A DNA stretch of 18,504 nucleotides from an uncultured Christensenellaceae bacterium (GCA_910588315.1 CAJUQF010000031.1:1-18504); one strand, 5' to 3'. Counted from the stretch's first letter, positions 1-7,796 are shown. Made by a program: numbers and translations. Notes: a model not told the origin generated them from the sequence alone.

Positions 1-37
1 TAAAAGTCAAGTGCTCTACCAACTGAGCTAATGGACC
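1..37 (-). tRNA. tRNA-Lys(TTT), 5' part, cut by window edge
   Basis: On the minus strand this reads as a 7-nt acceptor strand GGTCCAT, then TA, a D arm GCTC-loop-GAGC, and an anticodon stem CTTGA leading into the loop CTTTTA. The anticodon TTT identifies lysine. The 3' half lies outside the window, so the acceptor pairing and CCA end cannot be checked. A good promoter lies just upstream at 53-82. Confidence 0.9.
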
Positions 38-52
38 AATCGCAACCATATT

Positions 53-82
53 ATTTTATCACATGTAAATTTATATTGTCAA
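53..82 (-). promoter_or_regulatory. Promoter of tRNA-Lys
   Basis: On the minus strand the -35 box TTGACA (77-82) is followed after 18 bp by TAAAAT (53-58). Transcription would start near 46, about 9 nt before the tRNA 5' end. That short leader is normal for a tRNA unit. Confidence 0.7.
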
Positions 83-126
83 GCAAATTACCGTGTTTTT
101 CCCATTCTTAAAACTATAATTTGCAC

Positions 127-155
127 TTGACGTTTATATAACGCTATGGTAAAAT
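127..155 (+). promoter_or_regulatory. Promoter of the flavodoxin-like gene
   Basis: TTGACG (127-132), a 17-bp spacer and TAAAAT (150-155) match the sigma-A consensus well and place the transcript start near 162. An AT-rich perfect inverted repeat, ATTTATAT-atc-ATATAAAT (154-172), overlaps the -10 box and start site and could be an operator. It is short and AT-only, so chance is a real alternative. Confidence 0.65.
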
Positions 156-186
156 TTATATATCATATAAATCGGGGCGGAATATT

Positions 187-756
187 ATGAAAGTTACCTG
201 CATAGTCGGAAGCGCAAGAAATAACGGCAGTTGCGCTTATCTTATAGATACGCTCATTAACGGGCTTAAAACGATAAGCGCGCAAATCGTCAAGTATTGT
301 ATCGGCGACTGTATGATCGGTTATTGCACCGGCTGTAAAAAATGCTACACGGACGGCAAATGTTTTCAAAACGATGATGTCGAAAAAATCGTCGGCGATA
401 TATTGAGCTCGGACTTTGTGGCGATAGCCGCACCGTCGTACTGGGCATATATTCCCGCACAGCTTAAAACGTTTATCGACCGCAATACCCCGTTCGGCGA
501 TACCAACCCGAACCGTATTCTCGTCGCAGAAAGACCCATAAAAGGGATCGCCATTGCCGTTCGTGCAGGAGTAAGAGAATCGGAAAACGAATCGATACTT
601 AACGCTATCGAACACTATTACGGGCATTTGGGCATCAAGACGGTTAAAAAGATCTCGGTCTGTAAAACCGACACTCTTGACGATTTACTGAAAAATCATC
701 AAGATACGATAGACGAGGTTTATGATTTCGGTAAGAATTTGGCATATAACGATTAA
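187..756 (+). CDS. Flavodoxin-like NAD(P)H-dependent FMN oxidoreductase
   Basis: A 189-aa protein of the NADPH-dependent FMN reductase/flavodoxin-fold family, expected to bind FMN and move electrons in the cytoplasm. The N terminus has the phosphate-binding loop GSARNNGS (residues 8-15) after a beta strand. The motif CTGCKKC (47-53) is the Cys cluster seen in iron-sulfur-flavoprotein-like members. PSYW (83-86) followed by QLKTFIDRN is the typical flavin-ring-contacting segment. Length is normal for the family. ATG is preceded by a GGGGCGG Shine-Dalgarno-like run at 174-180. The gene is monocistronic, divergent from tRNA-Lys and convergent with the surface operon. The substrate cannot be told. 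Whether the Cys cluster holds an Fe-S centre is open, because only three closely spaced cysteines plus Cys59 are present. Confidence 0.85.
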   Translation: MKVTCIVGSARNNGSCAYLIDTLINGLKTISAQIVKYCIGDCMIGYCTGCKKCYTDGKCFQNDDVEKIVGDILSSDFVAIAAPSYWAYIPAQLKTFIDRNTPFGDTNPNRILVAERPIKGIAIAVRAGVRESENESILNAIEHYYGHLGIKTVKKISVCKTDTLDDLLKNHQDTIDEVYDFGKNLAYND

Positions 757-860
757 ATATTTCTATCGTCTATCGACAAGCTCTTACCGTACAGGCAGCT
801 TTCAATATATTTGTTATACATTAAGGCATTTTTATTTATATAGTACGATTACAGCCTTAC

Positions 861-2579
861 TTAAAAAGCGAGCCTGAATTGATTTTGCAAGTTATAAACG
901 GCGTTATGCGACGGCGAATAATAGCAACAACTCATAAGTCTTTTTCTTTCGTTTACTTTCATTATGAACATTATATCTTCGCTTTTTTCGTTTTCGAATA
1001 CTGTAGACTGTGCGTCGATAAGCATGGACGTGACGGTGTTGCAGTTAACGCCTGTATCACGGCGCACCATTATATCGTCGCTGCCTATATGACCGCTGAA
1101 AGCCATAAAAACGTTTTTGTACTTGCCTATTAAGTTATCGTAAAGCTCTCGGCTTGTAGTAAACTCACCGGGTTTTGCCCCTGCCGCCCAACCGTACTGC
1201 GACGGCGACATCGGATCGTATTCGGAAAGCAAATCGCCGTTGCTGCCGATATACGAATGAGTCTGTACTATTACCCTATGATTCGGATACGTTTCGCATA
1301 TCCTGCCCGCCCAGCGTATCACTTCCATGCGCGGAGCGACTTCGAGATTGATCATGCAATAATCGACGCCTGCCGCATTGAACAGATAATAACTGTTGGA
1401 CATTGTCCCTTCTTCGTAAACGCCGCCGAAGCCGAGCATACTTCTATGCTTGGAATAAGGGAAATATTTATCGAACCACGTAGAAGTTCTGTCGGTTTTG
1501 CACATATCGTCGTAATCGTGATTGCCTTGTACAACGCTATACGGTATTTTATTGTCGAGCAACGCAAAACCGGAGGCAGCATCGTCGAACAACTGATCCG
1601 AATTTCCGATATTTGAAAGATCTCCCACGGCAAAAACAAACTTAGTATTGAGTTTTGTACTGTTGTCTACTATCCATTTCATCATATTCATATACTTATT
1701 GTACTTCCATTCGACTAAACACTGTATATCAGGTAAACCTATAATGGTATAGTCGTATTCGAAATCGGTATCAGCCAAACCGACGAATTTATCGAATGTT
1801 GCGATAGTAGCATTGTTACCGTTTGCGGTAGTATCTTCTACCGTGCGATCGATCCACCGTTCGCCGAGATACCAATTACCCATTATCTTGCCGCCGTAGT
1901 CGTCAGTAATTTCGGCGGTCTGCATATCCGATCTGATCCTGTCGACGCTTACGGCGCCGTTATAAACAGTCACCTGTCTGATAGCGCCGTCAAACGGTTC
2001 CTTAACATATTTATCGTCATACGCATACTTGGAACGATAATCGACGCCTATACACATAGGCAGATACGCCTTACCGTCGAGATCTTTCTGTACGCATTTG
2101 ACCCCGTCCGAATATTCACCGTCTATATACAGAGTAAACGTATGTTCTGCAGGATCGCGCACCACCGCCAAATGATGCCATTCGCCGTCGTTTATGGCGC
2201 GTTCCGCGAAGGTATAATCGAGCTTGCGGTTGTTCCACTGTATATGCACGCGACCCAGACCGTCTACCGACCAAGCTACCGTACCGTCCTTCATTTCTTC
2301 GCCGGTCCAATTACTCATAAGCGTGCCGCCTACCGAATAAACAGGCATATTAACCCACGCCTCGAATGTATCCGGAGAACGGGTGAACGCTTTTTCAAGT
2401 ACGTACTTATAATTGTTTTCGATACGGTACTCGGTCGTTTCTTCTACTGTCGTGACCCGCATATTCGCGGTCTCGCCGACTGCGATCACGCTTTTATCGG
2501 CGGTCGTCACAGCTCCCGTAACGCCGAACACGGCGCAGACAGCAACGATTGAAACTCTCTTTTTCAGCAATTCAGTCAT
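861..2579 (-). CDS. Secreted LamG-like domain / calcineurin-like metallophosphoesterase
   Basis: A 572-aa protein with an N-terminal signal-like segment (residues 1-24, KKR then a hydrophobic stretch) and no lipobox Cys or LPXTG. Residues 55-260 form a concanavalin/LamG-like beta sandwich, with FEAWVNMP at 72-79, EWHHLAVVRD at 133-142 and LYIDGE at 150-155. Residues 275-540 are a calcineurin-like phosphoesterase: PDIQ (283-286), GDLSN (319-323), GNHD (352-355), H441 in QTHS, and GH at 496-497. The last motif reads GHIGS, not the usual GHxH, so one metal ligand may differ. It is probably an exported phosphodiesterase or phosphatase carried by a carbohydrate-binding-type module; the substrate is unknown. 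Last gene of the operon: its start overlaps the upstream stop by 8 bp (ATGACTGA), with AAGGAG as Shine-Dalgarno. Confidence 0.85.
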   Translation of the reverse strand: MTELLKKRVSIVAVCAVFGVTGAVTTADKSVIAVGETANMRVTTVEETTEYRIENNYKYVLEKAFTRSPDTFEAWVNMPVYSVGGTLMSNWTGEEMKDGTVAWSVDGLGRVHIQWNNRKLDYTFAERAINDGEWHHLAVVRDPAEHTFTLYIDGEYSDGVKCVQKDLDGKAYLPMCIGVDYRSKYAYDDKYVKEPFDGAIRQVTVYNGAVSVDRIRSDMQTAEITDDYGGKIMGNWYLGERWIDRTVEDTTANGNNATIATFDKFVGLADTDFEYDYTIIGLPDIQCLVEWKYNKYMNMMKWIVDNSTKLNTKFVFAVGDLSNIGNSDQLFDDAASGFALLDNKIPYSVVQGNHDYDDMCKTDRTSTWFDKYFPYSKHRSMLGFGGVYEEGTMSNSYYLFNAAGVDYCMINLEVAPRMEVIRWAGRICETYPNHRVIVQTHSYIGSNGDLLSEYDPMSPSQYGWAAGAKPGEFTTSRELYDNLIGKYKNVFMAFSGHIGSDDIMVRRDTGVNCNTVTSMLIDAQSTVFENEKSEDIMFIMKVNERKRLMSCCYYSPSHNAVYNLQNQFRLAF

Positions 2580-5500
2580 TTTCCTGCTCCTTTTTGGCTG
2601 TTAGCTCGGCTATAGATAATTTTACCGTTATATTTTTTGCCGAACTTCGTATGCCGTAACCTATGCCGTCAAACGCACCTATATCGTCGGTCGACGTGTA
2701 CGCGAGCGCGCCGTCGATATAAACCTCATAATAAGCGCCGTAATCGCGCACGGTGAGCGTCACGTTTATCTCGCTACCGTCTGTTTTTGCTGCGTTAAAT
2801 TTTTCTTTCCACGTAGCCGGCAGATTGGCGATCGTTACATTCGTAGATTTGAATCCGCCGCTCACTTTACCGCAAACAAGACCTCCGCTGCCGCGGTTTA
2901 TACCTACCGATATATACTTACATACGTCGGTCGCTTTATTGTCGTTCATTGCGTTATCCGTATAAACGCTCATTCTGAACGCAATAGATACAACTCCGGT
3001 CTGCGACGGACTCATTGCAAAGTTCATGGTGTACTGCGTGTAATCGAACTGCGTTTCTGCAATAACAAGCGCGCCTTCTGAATTACCCACCGTAACCGTG
3101 CCGTCGCCGTTATCCGTAATCGAATTATGCGTCGGACGTCTCCAACCGGCATAAAGCGTCGCATCGGACGTTACCTCGCCGACCTTGTTTTTGCAATCGA
3201 CATCGAAATACCAGCCTGTAAATATCCTGTTAGCTCTGTTTTCGAGAATCGGTAAAGTATCTTTTACTACAAAATACTTCACCGTCTCGCTACTCTGTCC
3301 GTCTACTAAATTCAAAGTGTAAGCTTTAAGTTCAGCTATAGATAATTTTACCGTTATATTTTTTGCCGAACTTCGTATGCCGTAACCTATGCCGTCAAAC
3401 GCACCTATATCGTCGGTCGACGTGTACGCGAGCGCGCCGTCGATATAAACCTCATAATAAGCGCCGTAATCGCGCACGGTGAGCGTCACGTTTATCTCGC
3501 TACCGTCTGTTTTTGCTGCGTTAAATTTTTCTTTCCACGTAGCCGGCAGATTGGCGATCGTTACATTCGTAGATTTGAATCCGCCGCTCACTTTACCGCA
3601 AACAAGACCTCCGCTGCCGCGGTTTATACCTACCGATATATACTTACATACGTCGGTCGCTTTATTGTCGTTCATTGCGTTATCCGTATAAACGCTCATT
3701 CTGAACGCAATAGATACAACTCCGGTCTGCGACGGACTCATTGCAAAGTTCATGGTGTACTGCGTGTAATCGAACTGCGTTTCTGCAATAACAAGCGCGC
3801 CTTCTGAATTACCCACCGTAACCGTGCCGTCGCCGTTATCCGTAATCGAATTATGCGTCGGACGTCTCCAACCGGCATAAAGTGTAGTATCTTCGTTGAT
3901 AGAAAACTCGTCTACATTTACAGCACGCGTGCAAGCCGCGTCGAAATACCAACCCGTAAACATTCTGTTCGCCTTATTATCGAGCGTAGGCAGGTATATA
4001 TTATCCTCGTAATAACCGTACGAACAAAGCTTAGCGTCGCCGTCGTTCAAAGTGATGTTTATTTCTGCGACGTCGTAACCGGCATATAACGTAGCGTCGG
4101 CATTTATGACGGGATTATCCATATCGACTTTTTGCGTCAGCGCCTCGTCGTAATACCAGCCCGAGAAAACACCGTTTTCTTTCAGGGGTACCGGAACGTC
4201 GAGCCTACCTACTGCGTAGGTCATATCGGCTATTTCACTCCCTCCGTTTGTTTGGAAAGACAGTGTTTTGAACGTTCCGAATCGATAATTGAAAAAATCC
4301 GATTCTTTGGTATTGGATCTGAATCCGAAAGCGGTGGACGTGAAATTGTTCAGAATACCAACATCGGCGTTTTCATATACCAATACACCATCTAAATAGA
4401 CCTCGAATGAAGTGCCGTAATCGTATACAGTTAAGTTTACCGTCAATATATCTCCCAAGCGTGCCGCATTGTATCTTTCACGCCAAGCCGAAGGCGTATT
4501 TTGGAATTCGATTTTTTTGAATCTGCTCCATTTGCCGTCGGTTACCTTATGTATCTCCAAATTGCCGTTCGCGGGATATACGCCGGCTATCAGATAGTAC
4601 GACCCCGCATCTTCATATGCCAAAACATTGCCGCTCAACCCCATACGCCATGCAATATTGACACAACCTGCCGAACCCTTGGCAAACGACATATCGATCG
4701 AATAACCGCCTTCCTGCACACCTTCGTCGATCAACGGTAAAACCGCTTTACCTTTAGCCGTATAGCTGCCGTCCTCGTTCTTTTTAACACGCGAATATGC
4801 GGGTACGTCGGAATAATCGTATTCGGCGAAAATATAGGTATGAGCGGAAAGCGTAATTTCTGCCGGCAAGCTTTCGCCGTTTACGTCGATCAATCCGACA
4901 AACGGACACAGCTTGCCGTCGACTTCCAAAGTATCGGGAATTTCAAGCTCGCTTGTTTTGACGGATGTACCCGGAGCAAAGCTAATGCGCTTATATGTAT
5001 TGTCCCGTCCGAAATAAATATACAGATATACAACCTTCACCCAACCCGCATACAGATCGATATCCGTATTCGGAGCAAATACGCCGTCGATTTTTTCATC
5101 GGAGCAATCTTTTTCCTTATACCAACCGGTAAAATCGTAACCGTACTTCTCGGGGACGGGTAATGTTATCGACTCACCCGCTTCGCGTATGTAAATACTG
5201 TCTAAATCAGAGCCGCCGTTAGAATGAAAGTTGACCGTCGCCGCTACGTTCATTCGCCACTTCGCATACAGTGTAATATCTCTATCCGGACGATACGTAC
5301 CGCGATACGCCTTTCCTTCGAAATCGGCATTTCTATACCAACCGTCAAAAACGAATCCGGGCTTTGTCGGTTCCGGCAATTCTATTTGCTGTCCGTTGCT
5401 TTGTACGCTTCTATACGAATAATCGCAGTTCGAAACAAACGATACCGTATATGTAAGCTCGCGCCACTTCGCATAGAGCGTTATATTTCCGGTCGGAACA

Positions 5501-5757
5501 TAACTTTCGCCGAGCGCGTCGCCGGAACAATCGGCATTATCATACCAACCGAGAAATTGACAACCGAACTTTTCCGGCAACGGCAATCTTATTTCCTGTC
5601 CTTCGGTAACGGTCTGTATCCTGCTGTATTCCGTTCCCCCGTTAGTTTCAAACGACACGGTACATACAGGCGTATCCGCGCATGCCGTGAATGCAAACAC
5701 CGAACAAAGAGCAAGCGCGACAAAAATCAACAATCCGGCGATTCGTCTGTTTTTCAT
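2572..5757 (-). CDS. InlB-repeat lipoprotein with three lectin-like domains
   Basis: A 1061-aa surface lipoprotein. Residues 1-25 are a signal peptide ending FTAC, with Cys26 as the lipidated residue. Three InlB/Flg_new-type repeats (about 30-98, 101-168, 172-240), each ending in LYAKW or LYAGW, are followed by a degenerate fourth (241-313). A beta-sandwich domain resembling LamG/DUF1080 modules (about 320-496) is followed by InlB repeats at 497-562 and 565-632, a second sandwich (635-810), an InlB repeat (812-873) and a third sandwich (876-1052). Sandwiches 2 and 3 are identical. There is no catalytic motif and no sorting signal. InlB-type repeats are known as extended stalks or adhesive modules, so binding of a glycan or protein at the cell surface is the likely role. 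Translation is coupled to the upstream lipoprotein by a 4-bp ATGA overlap, with a strong GAGGTGGAG ribosome binding site. Confidence 0.88.
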   Translation of the reverse strand: MKNRRIAGLLIFVALALCSVFAFTACADTPVCTVSFETNGGTEYSRIQTVTEGQEIRLPLPEKFGCQFLGWYDNADCSGDALGESYVPTGNITLYAKWRELTYTVSFVSNCDYSYRSVQSNGQQIELPEPTKPGFVFDGWYRNADFEGKAYRGTYRPDRDITLYAKWRMNVAATVNFHSNGGSDLDSIYIREAGESITLPVPEKYGYDFTGWYKEKDCSDEKIDGVFAPNTDIDLYAGWVKVVYLYIYFGRDNTYKRISFAPGTSVKTSELEIPDTLEVDGKLCPFVGLIDVNGESLPAEITLSAHTYIFAEYDYSDVPAYSRVKKNEDGSYTAKGKAVLPLIDEGVQEGGYSIDMSFAKGSAGCVNIAWRMGLSGNVLAYEDAGSYYLIAGVYPANGNLEIHKVTDGKWSRFKKIEFQNTPSAWRERYNAARLGDILTVNLTVYDYGTSFEVYLDGVLVYENADVGILNNFTSTAFGFRSNTKESDFFNYRFGTFKTLSFQTNGGSEIADMTYAVGRLDVPVPLKENGVFSGWYYDEALTQKVDMDNPVINADATLYAGYDVAEINITLNDGDAKLCSYGYYEDNIYLPTLDNKANRMFTGWYFDAACTRAVNVDEFSINEDTTLYAGWRRPTHNSITDNGDGTVTVGNSEGALVIAETQFDYTQYTMNFAMSPSQTGVVSIAFRMSVYTDNAMNDNKATDVCKYISVGINRGSGGLVCGKVSGGFKSTNVTIANLPATWKEKFNAAKTDGSEINVTLTVRDYGAYYEVYIDGALAYTSTDDIGAFDGIGYGIRSSAKNITVKLSIAELKAYTLNLVDGQSSETVKYFVVKDTLPILENRANRIFTGWYFDVDCKNKVGEVTSDATLYAGWRRPTHNSITDNGDGTVTVGNSEGALVIAETQFDYTQYTMNFAMSPSQTGVVSIAFRMSVYTDNAMNDNKATDVCKYISVGINRGSGGLVCGKVSGGFKSTNVTIANLPATWKEKFNAAKTDGSEINVTLTVRDYGAYYEVYIDGALAYTSTDDIGAFDGIGYGIRSSAKNITVKLSIAELTAKKEQEND
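2609..3156. repeat. 548-bp perfect direct repeat, copy A
   Basis: Reading the two stretches side by side, 2609-3156 and 3335-3882 show no difference, at a period of 726 bp (242 codons, so in frame). This copy encodes residues about 868-1050 of the InlB-repeat lipoprotein, its third sandwich domain. Outside the repeat the sequences diverge abruptly. Confidence 0.95.
3335..3882. repeat. 548-bp perfect direct repeat, copy B
   Basis: Partner of 2609-3156, encoding residues about 626-808 (second sandwich domain). The flanking InlB repeats, at the same offset, are clearly diverged, so identity is confined to the sandwich domain plus the end of the preceding LYAGW motif. Confidence 0.95.
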
Positions 5758-6524
5758 ATCGACTCCACCTCGAATACATAGTTATTAGTCACTTGAATAT
5801 CGCCGAACGTCACGCCGGGCATTCCAGTGCGAATACCGCATCCCGTACCGTTAAGCGGCATATGATCTTTTACGGCAAACATGAGCTCGTCATTTATAAA
5901 ACACCATATTCGAGCATTTCTATAAACCACTTTCATGCGATACGCACGGTCCGCCGTAAACGAATAGTCGACGATTTTTACTATGTTCCAGCCACCGTTA
6001 ACCTTTCCGAGATATGCTTTACCCTCTCTGCTCAAAAAGAAAAAGTAATAACTGACTCCCTGCTCCCAAAAGTAATCGTATCCATTTCCGGACAACCCAA
6101 ACACCAAACCGCTGTCGGTCTCGGTCGAAGTCTTTACCGTACAGGAAATCGTACCGTAAGGAAACGGTGCGGAATCAATAACCGCCATGCTATCTGTCTG
6201 ACCGGAAACGTACTCGTCGGTCGTCGTCATGTAATCAAACGTGCCGCTTACAGTTTTAAGATCGATAGAATAGTCGTATTTTACAGAATCGTCGAAAGGC
6301 TTTTCGTCTCGGTCGTCGATATCTATTATTTCAAAAATAAAATCATCGTCCGACGTCGGACTGTCATTGATTTCAAAGTCGGGTACCAATACGTCCGACG
6401 GCTTTTGCGCCGGCGACGAAACGTCCGGCGAAAGCGGATCAGCCGACTGCGTAGAACACCCCGTCGCCGTAAAGAGCCAAATCGATGCCAAAATCGCCGT
6501 GAATACTGCTGTTTTTCGTTTCAT
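5754..6524 (-). CDS. Lipoprotein with a single lectin-like beta-sandwich domain
   Basis: A 256-aa exported lipoprotein: a KRK-start signal peptide ends in the lipobox ATGC with Cys23 as modification site. Residues 24-88 are a Pro/Ser/Asp-rich, probably disordered linker. Residues 90-248 form one LamG/DUF1080-like beta sandwich, with YGTISCTV at 123-130, GKVNGGW at 173-179, WCFINDELMF at 207-216 and GCGIRTG at 228-234. The GKV-GG, IDG/NDE and GIR positions recur in the sandwiches of the large neighbour, so the domains are probably homologous. No catalytic residues are recognised; ligand capture is the likely role. First gene of the operon, starting about 25 nt from the predicted transcript start with GGTAGG as ribosome binding site. 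Its TGA overlaps the next ATG. Confidence 0.8.
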   Translation of the reverse strand: MKRKTAVFTAILASIWLFTATGCSTQSADPLSPDVSSPAQKPSDVLVPDFEINDSPTSDDDFIFEIIDIDDRDEKPFDDSVKYDYSIDLKTVSGTFDYMTTTDEYVSGQTDSMAVIDSAPFPYGTISCTVKTSTETDSGLVFGLSGNGYDYFWEQGVSYYFFFLSREGKAYLGKVNGGWNIVKIVDYSFTADRAYRMKVVYRNARIWCFINDELMFAVKDHMPLNGTGCGIRTGMPGVTFGDIQVTNNYVFEVESI

Positions 6525-6555
6525 CTTTACCTACCGAATTGTAATCTATAACTAA

Positions 6556-6584
6556 ATTATAATCATAGACAAACACAGTGTCAA
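6556..6584 (-). promoter_or_regulatory. Perfect-consensus promoter of the surface-protein operon
   Basis: On the minus strand TTGACA (6579-6584), exactly 17 bp, then TATAAT (6556-6561): no mismatch to the sigma-A consensus. The transcript would start near 6549 and enter the lipoprotein ORF at 6524. A promoter this strong next to an operator-like repeat suggests the operon is normally held down by a repressor. Confidence 0.85.
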
Positions 6585-6607
6585 TAGCATTCCGACTTTT
6601 TTATGGT

Positions 6608-6648
6608 CCGAAAAATGGAATAAATAGCATATTTGAACCATTTTTCGG
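6608..6648. promoter_or_regulatory. Operator-like inverted repeat in the divergent promoter region
   Basis: CCGAAAAATGG (6608-6618) and CCATTTTTCGG (6638-6648) are a perfect 11-bp inverted repeat with a 19-bp spacer, so half-site centres lie 30 bp (about three helical turns) apart. The right arm ends one base before the regulator's -35 box. The left arm lies about 24 bp upstream of the operon's -35 box. The likely binder is the adjacent winged-helix regulator, which is inference from position. Confidence 0.75.
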
Positions 6649-6677
6649 TTTACAAAAATTTCTGTTTCATATATAAT
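6649..6677 (+). promoter_or_regulatory. Promoter of the winged-helix regulator
   Basis: TTTACA (6649-6654), a 17-bp spacer and TATAAT (6672-6677) give a predicted start near 6684. AAGGAG (6688-6693) precedes the ATG at 6699 by 5 nt. The -35 box touches the inverted repeat, so a protein bound there would block it: likely autoregulation. Confidence 0.8.
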
Positions 6678-6698
6678 ACAGATACATAAGGAGATATT

Positions 6699-7673
6699 AT
6701 GGAACAGTATAAAGATAAAAACGCGATCCTCGATTTAGCTTTGGAGAATGAAAGAGACAGATCGATTATAGCAACGATTTGCGATGCGCTCGGTGACGAA
6801 ACACGGCTCGAGATTTTATGGCATCTCAATAATCCGCCGTTTTTAAAAACGATCGCTCAACTCGGTAAATTAGTTCCGATCCCAAAAACTACGCTTATAA
6901 GACATTTGGAAAAATTGGAAAAGGCAAATTTAGTCACCGTTTTGTATAGATCCGCTTCGCATGGCACGGCGCGTGTCTTTAAAAGAGATATACAGGGCGT
7001 CAATATGGATCTGTATTTTAATAAAAAACCAAAGAAAACCACCACCGTATCCAATATTCAATCGATAGGCGTCGGTCAGTTCGCGGATTTCGAGGGTGAA
7101 CAGTTCGGATTTTCCACAAAATCCGATTATTATCACTTTACAAACGAGGACTGTTTCACGAGCAAACGGTTCGACGCACAAATCGTATATACGACGTACG
7201 GACGAATAACATACTATTTCAGTAATATTACTGCGAAGTATAACGAAATAACCGAACTTTCTCTGTCACTCGAAATTTGTTCGGAAGCGCCGTATTTCGA
7301 CAACGATTACAAATCGGACATAACCTTTTGGATAAACGGCATCGAATTGACAACATTTACGAGTTTAGGCGATTTCGGAGATCACCGCGGCAAATTGAAT
7401 CCCGTTTGGTGGCCTGATACCAACACTCAGTACGGCAAACTAGTTACCGTTACGGTAAATCGCGACGGCGTAGGCATAAACGGGAATCGCGTACCGTCAA
7501 GAGTAACACTGTCTGATTTGAATATCGATAAAGGAAATAAAATAATCGTGACATTGGGAAACAAGGATACCGCTCTCTACCGCGGAGGTTTTAATATATT
7601 CGGCAGCGCTTTCGGCGACTATCCGCAAGATATCTGTCTGAGCCTGTCTTACGACACCGTTAAAAATTCGTAA
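6699..7673 (+). CDS. ArsR-type winged-helix regulator with C-terminal sensory-like domain
   Basis: A 324-aa protein. Residues 22-105 are a winged helix of the ArsR type: DALGDETRLEILWHL (29-43), then a recognition helix around IPKTTLIRHLEKLEKANLV (61-79). The remaining 215 residues are beta-rich and carry blocks I recall as conserved in a Bacillota family of ArsR-like regulators found near sugar-utilisation genes: LEICSEAP (191-198), SDITFWINGIE (206-216), GDFGDHRGKLNPVWWPD (224-240) and GGFNIFG..FGDYPQDI (296-312). The domain probably binds an effector, perhaps a carbohydrate or glycoside; that is inference. There is no metal-binding Cys motif of classical ArsR/SmtB proteins. Divergent from the surface operon, with an inverted repeat between, it is that operon's probable regulator. 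A strong hairpin terminator follows. Confidence 0.85.
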   Translation: MEQYKDKNAILDLALENERDRSIIATICDALGDETRLEILWHLNNPPFLKTIAQLGKLVPIPKTTLIRHLEKLEKANLVTVLYRSASHGTARVFKRDIQGVNMDLYFNKKPKKTTTVSNIQSIGVGQFADFEGEQFGFSTKSDYYHFTNEDCFTSKRFDAQIVYTTYGRITYYFSNITAKYNEITELSLSLEICSEAPYFDNDYKSDITFWINGIELTTFTSLGDFGDHRGKLNPVWWPDTNTQYGKLVTVTVNRDGVGINGNRVPSRVTLSDLNIDKGNKIIVTLGNKDTALYRGGFNIFGSAFGDYPQDICLSLSYDTVKNS

Positions 7674-7710
7674 AACCAGTAACTGTGTCGCAATATATTC
7701 GATTACCGAC

Positions 7711-7746
7711 AAAACAAAGCACAAGAGTTCACTTGTGCTTTGTTTT
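7711..7746. terminator. Bidirectional intrinsic terminator
   Basis: A perfect 15-bp stem, AAAACAAAGCACAAG with CTTGTGCTTTGTTTT, around the 6-nt loop AGTTCA. Each strand ends in a T-rich tail, so it can serve both the regulator (plus) and the convergent ferritin-like gene (minus, ending at 7797). Confidence 0.85.
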
Positions 7747-7796
7747 GTATAAAGTTGCATTTTTACATTGAGTATAATAAATTTTCACGAATTACA

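Noticed and set aside
784..806. Stretch ACCGTACAGGCAGC resembling part of a type I-F CRISPR repeat
   Set aside because: It occurs once only, there are no spaced copies or cas genes, and the stem that defines such repeats does not pair properly here.
2753..2965. Two plus-strand 70-codon open frames with identical translations (2753-2965 and 3479-3691)
   Set aside because: They are antisense shadows inside the duplicated domain of the InlB-repeat gene and have no ribosome binding site; their identity only reflects the DNA duplication.
861..6524. Surface operon as a recently acquired mobile island
   Set aside because: There is no integrase, transposase, flanking repeat or visibly different base composition. 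The nearby tRNA-Lys lies about 800 bp away on the other side of an unrelated gene.
5691..6551. 286-codon plus-strand open frame over the lipoprotein gene
   Set aside because: Its product is Arg/His-rich low-quality sequence opposite a well-supported lipoprotein with a lipobox and promoter. It reads as a shadow.
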